Source of the DNA: Saccoglossus kowalevskii
Taxonomy: Eukaryota; Hemichordata; Enteropneusta; Harrimaniidae
Assembly: GCF_000003605.2 (NCBI RefSeq)
Contig: NW_003107614.1
Coordinates: forward strand, 28,237-42,676
Direction: 5' to 3'
Length of the DNA: 14,440 bases
Below are positions 8,663-14,440 of this stretch, one piece after another. The notes below the pieces were generated by a model. That model was not told the origin of the DNA. It made no database searches and worked only from the letters and a program-made list of their open reading frames with translations. Made by a program: the position numbers and the translations under genes. Numbering within the stretch: the first letter of the stretch is position 1; each line of letters begins with the position of its first letter.

Positions 8663-8735
8663 ATGCCACCACGAAAAATCAAGAGGGAGGTCCTAAATGA
8701 AACGATTGAAACACAGCCTGCTAAGAAGTCAAAAG
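8663..8735 (+). CDS. RCC1: RCC1 coding exon 1 (N-terminal tail)
   Basis: Seventy-three bases encode MPPRKIKRE...PAKKSK plus the first base of a Val codon, then the donor AAAAG|GTAAAA. The basic tail corresponds to the disordered N-terminus of RCC1, which binds DNA/nucleosomes and acts in nuclear import; the PAKKSK end aligns with the PKSKKVKVSH region of human RCC1. After Met removal the N-terminus is Pro-Pro-Arg, which fits the X-Pro-Lys/Arg signal for alpha-N-methylation known on RCC1. The start is chosen because it is the first ATG in the exon and joins in phase 1 to exon 2. RCC1 is the chromatin-bound guanine nucleotide exchange factor for Ran. Confidence 0.88.
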
Positions 8736-8990
8736 GTAAAAACAGGGAATTTTTCTTTATTTAAAAATACTTAACTTCCAATCAAGCAAATGTACTTGCT
8801 CTGCCATATTTGCTCTAATAGAAGTACACATAAAAAAAATTGCATTTTTAAATAGTTGATTTTTAAATCTGTCCTACTGTTCTTGGCGGCCAGGGTACTC
8901 AGCTCACAAAATCATGTTTTTTGGGGGTGAAACGCTTAGTCAAGCGCCCCACTTGAAAAATTGACTATTGTTGGAATTGATTTTGGCATA

Positions 8991-9220
8991 CATGTATACT
9001 GTAAAATACTTTATTTTAGCTGGAATAAATTTTCGCTGAATGACATTTTGGGGGTTTTGTATAGAATTTATTTTCACTGATTTTTGGCAAGTTGAATGTT
9101 TTATATAGTTATATATTTATATAGTAAAAAGTTGTATTCGCTGGATTTCATTTTCACTAAATCATTCTTTTGGCAAAAATTAATTCTAAGTGAAAATACA
9201 TTTTACAAATAGTACATGCA
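8991..9220. repeat. MITE-like repeat in RCC1 intron 1
   Basis: The left part (CATGTATACTGTAAAATACT from 8991, then TATTTTAGCTGGAATAAATTTTCGC) and the reverse complement of the right part (from 9220) align as degenerate inverted repeats of about 45 bp at roughly two-thirds identity. The interior repeats a TTCGCTGGATTT / TTTTCACT theme and a TTTTGGCAA word. The pattern resembles short palindromic elements widespread in marine invertebrates; the assignment is by eye. Confidence 0.5.
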
Positions 9221-10224
9221 AGTACATGCACTGATAAAATAGCAAATACAATATTATAATAAATACCTGCTGAAAGCCTCGGCAAAAAGCCAAAATGAAT
9301 AGGAAAAATGTGTTTAATAATAAATTTGTGCAATAATTTTGGTTCAGTGAGTTGGTTCTATTTCACTGTGCTACACTGTTGGCATAAGTGACGCCCTCGC
9401 TGGCTGAATGGCGTCAGACCCAACTAACACCTGACAGAATTGTGTATGTTTCATCGGCAAGATCAATACTGCGAATTTGCAAAGTTTACACCTTCTTGCA
9501 ATGAGTTTCAATAAATATTCATTTTCGTGGTGATGGTGAAACAGTCAATCATAAAATTAAGGTTCTTGCTGAGTGAGTGCCACTAAAAACTTCAGAGTGG
9601 ATTAGATAACGGAAGTAAAAAACGTGCACGTGAACGACGCGTGGCTGCAGCAAGAAAGAGTCACTGTGCTGTTTTTGCAGTCCACGAGCAGCAAAACTAC
9701 CACCGTGAAAACAACATTCGAACCCTTGATCAATCAGACATCGTGTGCTATATGTGACGTACACCTTGCCCAACCAAGAAATCAGCGTGCAATTTTCTCC
9801 AGCACATCCGCTTTGTTTGCATTGTCAACAAGATGATAAACATTGGATGGAAATTTACCAGCACCTTATCGCACATTATGTCAACAAACAAACTCTGTCG
9901 TGAATGGTTACTCATTGACGTTCTATTTGATTGGTCAAAAATTCATTGGAGTGAAAAAAAATCGCTCTGTCAGGCGTTTGTTGGGTTTGGAGCACCACGG
10001 AGGGTGCAAGTCTCGTGACCTTGTTAGGCTACTGATCATACATATATTTTGCAATAATGTTGTTTTGCTTCGTAACACTTTTGTGACGTTTTTATGTATT
10101 TTTTTTCAGAAACTATTTTAGTGAAAACACAATCACATGTGCACAATGCTATCCCAAGTAGATACAGGCTAATACACTTAATTTAACAAATCTAATAATG
10201 ACATTCTTCACTTGACTTTGACAG
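9221..10224 (+). other. Rest of RCC1 intron 1; one hairpin, no gene recognised
   Basis: It includes a hairpin at 9378-9424 (GTTGG...TGACGCC / GGCGTCA...CCAAC) and a fragment at about 9470-9530 with AATATTCATTTTCG similar in style to the 8991 repeat. Positions 9600-10020 are less AT-rich and contain GATTGG/CATTGG CCAAT-like motifs and a CACGTG. Open frames there (both strands, up to 92 codons) show no recognisable protein. Confidence 0.5.
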
Positions 10225-10418
10225 TTACCGTCTCACATCCAAGTCACTGTACAACACCAGGTGTGGTGCTAACGCTAGGAGGAGGTGATGTTGGACAGCT
10301 GGGATTAGGTGACAATGTGATGGAACGAAAGAAGCCAGCCTTAGTGGACATTCCTGAGAAAACTGTACAAATAATAGCCGGTGGTATGCACACAGTGTGT
10401 CTTACAGAAAAAGGAAAG
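10225..10418 (+). CDS. RCC1: RCC1 coding exon 2 (first propeller repeat)
   Basis: The acceptor TTTGACAG ends at 10224 and the donor AAAG|GTAAAA follows 10418. With the G carried over from exon 1 it reads [13 protein letters not shown], then [29 protein letters not shown] and [14 protein letters not shown]. This is the first blade of the RCC1 seven-bladed propeller and is very close to human RCC1 ([35 protein letters not shown]). The exon is 194 bases, bringing the total to 89 complete codons, so it ends in phase 0. The glycine-rich [11 protein letters not shown] turn and GGMHTVCL strand are the family's repeat hallmarks. Confidence 0.96.
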
Positions 10419-11208
10419 GTAAAAAAACCACGACGTTCATGAAGTTATTATTCAAAACTAATGTTGGACTTGGCACAAAGAATGTGTGCATGGTACAACA
10501 AACAAAGACTATCCATTAATTTGAGCTGGCTTGCATATGAACACAGATCAAGACTGTTTGCTAAATAATGAATTTTTAGGTGATGTGTCAAAAAGAATCC
10601 TACACACCAAGGGCCTGGTGAGAGAAGTCTCACACGAGCCCCAAATCAACTGATGTGAGAAACCTCATCTCGGAGCCCTTAGGGATTTTGTCAGTGTTAT
10701 TTGAAGCTCACTATTAGTTGATTTTCAGTCAAATTCTAATCATATAGTATTTGGAAATGCGTTATTCTCTTGCAGGGAGTTATAATATTATAGCATGCAA
10801 GAATGTTATATATGATAAAGATTATGCACTAATTGCAATATATGTAATACATGTACTAATATTATGTGCGTTTGACAATCTTATTTATTTAGCAATAGAA
10901 CTTTTCCGAGCACCCAATGTGTTCTGTGACTATTGATTAGAACAAAGTCTGATCAACGTGCAGCGATGTAGAAATCAGCTGGTAACAAGTCAAAACGACC
11001 ACATTCTTACTTGAAAAAAAAACTTGCATCACTGTGATCCTGTGATATTTTCTTTTCATATCATTTGTACATAGTTATAAAAGTTGTATACCGTTATCTT
11101 GGAAATCCTTTTCTGTTATGCCCAATTATGTTTGTGAAACAGATATTGTACAAAAAAAAAAATCAAGATTGTTGGTGTATTTATCTGTTCTTCATTATTA
11201 CCCTGTAG
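10419..11208 (+). other. RCC1 intron 2
   Basis: A 790-base intron bounded by GTAAAA and a TGTAG acceptor. It is AT-rich, with an A run at about 11153-11161 shortly before the acceptor. No embedded gene or clear transposon seen. Confidence 0.8.
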
Positions 11209-11388
11209 ATTTATACGTTTGGATGTAACGATGAAGGTGCTTTAGGACGAGATACAAGTGAAGAAGGATCAGAATATGTTCCTGGTGTTGTGGATTTTCA
11301 TTTTAGGGTTGTACAAATCAGTGCTGGAGACTCCCACACAGCTGCTTTGACTGACGACGGAAAAGTGTTTGCATGGGGTACTTTTAGG
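11209..11388 (+). CDS. RCC1: RCC1 coding exon 3 (second propeller repeat)
   Basis: The acceptor CCCTGTAG ends at 11208 and the donor AGG|GTAAGT follows 11388; the length is exactly 60 codons in phase 0. It reads [20 protein letters not shown], then a divergent FHFRVVQ strand, [16 protein letters not shown] and [33 protein letters not shown] and WG(S/T)FR are near-identical to human RCC1 blade 2. The expected continuation (DNNG-type start of the next blade) was not found downstream, so the next exon lies beyond 14440 and the third intron is over 3 kb. The window encodes 149 of roughly 420 residues. Confidence 0.96.
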
Positions 11389-11467
11389 GTAAGTTTGTTT
11401 ATTTAAATTATTATTTATACATGTACATTCACAGGAATCTCACCAGCCCAACCAGAGTGCTGGTCGC

Positions 11468-11550
11468 TCATGAATATTAATGACCTCATGAATATTAATG
11501 AGTTCATGAATATTAATGAGTTCATGAATAATAATGAGCTCGTGAATACC
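11468..11550. repeat. 18-bp palindrome-rich minisatellite in RCC1 intron 3
   Basis: TCATGAATATTAATGAGT-type units run at 11468, 11486, 11504, 11522 and partially at 11540. Each unit is nearly self-complementary around ATATTAAT, so the array can fold or form a cruciform. It begins about 80 bases after the exon 3 donor. Confidence 0.9.
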
Positions 11551-12073
11551 AGTATTGCATTTGAGAAGACACAAATATATTGAATCATTTCGAAATGTTA
11601 TTTATTTTTTCAGATATGAAATGAGAAATAAGACAAATAATAAAAGAAACATGTCTATTTGATTTTGTTTTATTATTTATTTATCACACCTTTGAATTGA
11701 TCAAGATGATATACAAGTCAGCCAAGATACCAAAGCATGTGCTATAAATTTGAACAAATTGACTAAATCGAAATAGAATCACCCAACAAAACAAAAGTTG
11801 AATGTCATCAGAAATATATACATAATGAAATAATGCAAGTTAGAAATTATTTTAAACACATTACATTTGGAAGCAACACAAATAGAAAGATTTTCAAAAT
11901 CCACAATTGCTACATTGTACGCTAATTATACTGATACAAATTAACAAGTGTCAAAATATTGTTGCAATGTTTATTGAAAGGTCAAAAAAGTATAAACAGT
12001 GGGAAATCAAATTATTGGAGAAGGTAACAAAAATTATGTCTGCCTGGAATGTTTATTTTTACGATCTTATTAT
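11551..12073 (+). other. RCC1 intron 3 sequence before the hAT relic; nothing recognised
   Basis: AT-rich non-coding DNA with no coding similarity. The downstream end of the hAT element should fall here, but no terminal inverted repeat with an 8-bp duplication could be matched by eye to the 14153-14266 side. Confidence 0.45.
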
Positions 12074-14152
12074 TCAGCACTTTATTCTCAGTTTCTTTTT
12101 TTTCTGCCCAACGCTTGACAGTACTTGCGAAGTCAAATTGCTCCATGGGTGGGTGGTCCATCGATCGCGATGCGAACCAAACCAACCAAACTTGTTTGGC
12201 TGAGGCGATTTCTTGGTACAGTTTTTACAAGTTTTAGTTGCGAAAATGTGCGCTCGGAGTCGGCTGTATGGCATGGTAGAATTCGGTATATTTTCGCTAG
12301 TTGTGTGATCGTGGGAAATACTTCTTGGACGAGTGTGGTCTTCCAGAGAATTTAGATGATCAAATCAGATTTTACGTCTTGCTTTAGGATTGATTCGTGT
12401 GCACGTAATTCTTGAAATAATTCCATTCGTTGATGGTCGCTGCTGTTTTATCTGGTTCGATTGCTTTCTGTAAAAAATGAAGTACAAGTGATTTCTCACT
12501 GCTTCATTGCCATATGTTGAATTGAAATTGCGTAAGTGATCAGGGCTGAAAACACTGAAGTTAGCGAGTGTGCCGACGTCTTCAGCAGGGAATCTTCGTT
12601 CCACATTGGCGATCAGTGTGTCGATATACGTTACTCGAACATGGTTGTTGATGTCATTGTCGACTCGTTTTTTAACGGCAATGTTGCTGACCTCCAGTTC
12701 CGCAATAATTTCCGGCAACTGCTGGAAATACTGGCAGTTATAGGATTTCAAATGCTGGATTGATGTGATCGTAGACTTCACAAGCAGTTTAATCGAACTA
12801 TGTTCGAACTCCCGAGCCTGAAACAATTTTACATAGACCGGAAATGTGTGGTAAAATATCACACAGCAATAACATCGTGGCGATGAAGCGGAACGATGAA
12901 ATTAAATGAAATAATCCTAGAGCTTTTGCATCTCCGCCCTCCTCACCCTCTCTTTCTAGGCTGACAAATACGCTTATTAGAGTTTCCCTCAATCGCAGTA
13001 CTGACTGGTTTCAGTTTCTTCTGACCCAGAGCTACTTGGACTGCATGGAGACCAGCTGTGCGCACGGCACTGTTATTGTAGAAATCAGAGTTGACGGAGG
13101 ATGCTGTTAAATTTTTTGACGTAAGGAATAACATTCGCAGACTGTGTCGATGCCAACTGCAAACGATGACCACAACAGTGAATTCCAATAGCTGATGGGG
13201 CGAAACCTTGCAGATGCTTCACTACACCGTTGTGTTTCCAAGTCATAACTGCTGCGCCGTCAGTGCCAATACCACACAATTTGCTGAATTCGAGTTCATT
13301 GTCTTTGAAGTACGATGTTATGTGTCCCGTGATATTCTCTGCATTCAAAGAGACTGTCGCGACTTCGCCGTTGTTTGATTTCAGCGGTTCAATAAGCTTT
13401 AGAGAACGAACACACAAATTGCCGGTATCGTCAATAAATCGGCAATTTAATGTGAGTTGCTCGCTGACACTCACATCCTTGGTTTCATCCAGCATAATAG
13501 TGAAAAAGTCTGATTTCTTCATCTGCGATAGTGTGGATTCTTCGAGCTGTTCAGAAATTAAATTTAGCATTTCTTAAATTGAACCATCACTACAATAGGT
13601 CACATTCTTTGCAATGTGCAGGTCGTCTTTTACAGAAAATCCAATTTGCGTCAGCAAGTATAATAGCGGCTCAAAATTAGTTACGTGTGGAATGCGTCGC
13701 TTGGTCAGAAAATATAAGCACTTGAAAGCCGATGTTATGGCATCTCTGTTGACTTCAGGCTGGATAACTGTAGCGATATTTTGACTGGCTTCCATCAATA
13801 ACTCAAGTTTGACTGTGTCCTGATGAGCAGATGTCACTTCGTGATCTTTCACGCTGCACAGACGAAGCCGTGTACAGGGAGCCTTGTTCCAAGTTTCGCG
13901 ACCGAATGGGCGCTTGTCATATTTCTGGCATAATTTACAGTACATGCCTTCTCCACTTCGATAAATCAACCACGATTCTCGGCCTTGTATCCACTCTTTT
14001 CGAAACTTCGATGCTTGCTTGCTTTGACGAATAGGACTGTTGATACTAGCATCTGGTTTTGACTTCTTTGGAAATGGTAGCTGGTTTTCTTGATTACTAG
14101 TACGGAGCTTGCGTTTTGGTGTAACCATGATACCAAACTTCGACAGAGACAT
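12074..14152 (-). pseudogene. Decayed hAT-family transposase (ZNF862/KIAA1586-like type), antisense in RCC1 intron 3
   Basis: The pieces run in order on the minus strand. 14152-13577 encodes a basic N-terminus and a TTF/BED-type zinc finger (C72xxC75, H104x5H110). An in-frame TAA (13574-13576) interrupts it; the same frame continues to 13085 with MLDETKDVSVSEQL, GTDGAAVM and CCGHRLQLA. The reading then shifts near 13085 (FYNNSAVRTAGL). It shifts again near 13005, where the expected TRWLSH-type segment is missing, before SLEREGEEGGDAKALGL. It shifts again near 12822 into REFEHSS...YFQQLPEIIAELE and NNHVRVTYIDTLIANVERRFP, and again around 12340-12430. The C-terminal hAT dimerisation segment lies at about 12321-12155 (PCHTADSERTFSQLK, RNRLSQTSL). 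A last shift near 12145 leads to the FDF...WAEKKKK tail ending at 12074. hAT transposases cut and paste DNA; with at least six lesions this copy cannot make one. Sequencing error could explain one lesion, not all. Confidence 0.88.
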
Positions 14153-14266
14153 GGTCGTGATATAACTTCGCGAAGAACTGTTGAATTAAAATTTCCTGGA
14201 GCAGCGAATATATGGACTTTACTTCAAGAAGACACGAGAGAAGTGAGGCTCTGAGCCGATTTTTAT

Positions 14267-14440
14267 TAGCTCCGCTGTCGACTTTGTCGAGCGGAGCTTA
14301 TCATATGAGTGATTGTCCGTCGTCGTCCGTGTCAATGTTTTACTTTTTCGACTTCTTCTTGAAAACTACAAGCCTAAATGCTTTGATACTTGGTGTATAT
14401 GTACCTTGGGTAGACCTCTCTTAGGTTTGTTCATTTCATG
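14267..14440 (-). mobile_element. Second copy of the hairpin/tandem-repeat element, inverted, cut by the window edge
   Basis: On the minus strand the sequence from 14440 to 14267 matches 4274-4447. It has the GAACAAACC...AGAGAGG anchor, CCCAAGGTA, AAGAAGAAGTCGAAAA and GACGACGACGG words. It then shows the hairpin at 14298-14268 and the terminal AGCGGAGCTA. Only the last array unit and the tail are inside the window; further units and the other end should lie to the right. It sits in RCC1 intron 3, about 115 bases beyond the hAT start. Confidence 0.88.

Noticed and set aside
10212-10442. 76-codon frame spanning RCC1 exon 2
   Set aside because: It reads through both splice junctions; the true exon is 10225-10418 by acceptor, donor and phase.
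13230-13577. 115-codon plus-strand frame opposite the hAT core
   Set aside because: Shadow of the transposase strand; no similarity of its own, whereas the minus strand carries clear hAT motifs.
11998-14180. hAT terminal inverted repeats (a CAGTGGG near 11997)
   Set aside because: No matching inverted copy with an 8-bp flanking duplication could be found on the other side by eye.
11389-14440. A fourth RCC1 exon
   Set aside because: No plus-strand segment encoding the expected DNNG-type start of blade 3 with proper splice sites was found.

Overview
The window is AT-rich, intron-bearing animal nuclear DNA. The intron/exon structure, a metazoan RCC1, an ICE1-like gene, a hAT transposase relic and many short non-autonomous repeats point to a marine invertebrate (mollusc, hemichordate or similar). 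The species cannot be fixed from the sequence.

Layout: positions 1-2688 (minus) hold one open frame running off the left edge. Its N-terminus resembles ICE1, the scaffold of the little elongation complex that supports snRNA transcription. It has a CxxC, a KQKIINTD-type motif and a long coiled coil. It then enters an acidic 15-residue coding minisatellite of about 37 units that fills the rest of the frame. A strong splice acceptor at about 2795 implies an upstream non-coding exon, perhaps near 7606-7710.

Positions 3317-4447 hold a complete-looking non-autonomous mobile element: 13-bp perfect terminal inverted repeats, an internal array of roughly 160-bp units and a terminal hairpin. A second copy in the opposite orientation begins at 14267 and leaves the window. 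Positions 4448-7600 are gene-free apart from a short inverted repeat (5200-5253) and a likely TTA-flanked MITE (6748-7095).

Positions 7606-7990 look like a promoter region, possibly shared by the leftward ICE1-like gene and the rightward RCC1 gene. RCC1 (plus) contributes three coding exons (8663-8735, 10225-10418, 11209-11388; 149 codons; phases consistent). RCC1 is the chromatin-bound nucleotide exchange factor for Ran. Its remaining exons lie beyond the window. Intron 1 holds a MITE-like repeat. The third intron holds an 18-bp palindromic minisatellite, a decayed antisense hAT transposase (12074-14152) and the second copy of the hairpin element.

The two host genes are divergent and both serve nuclear functions. 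The rest is intergenic, intronic or transposon-derived sequence.
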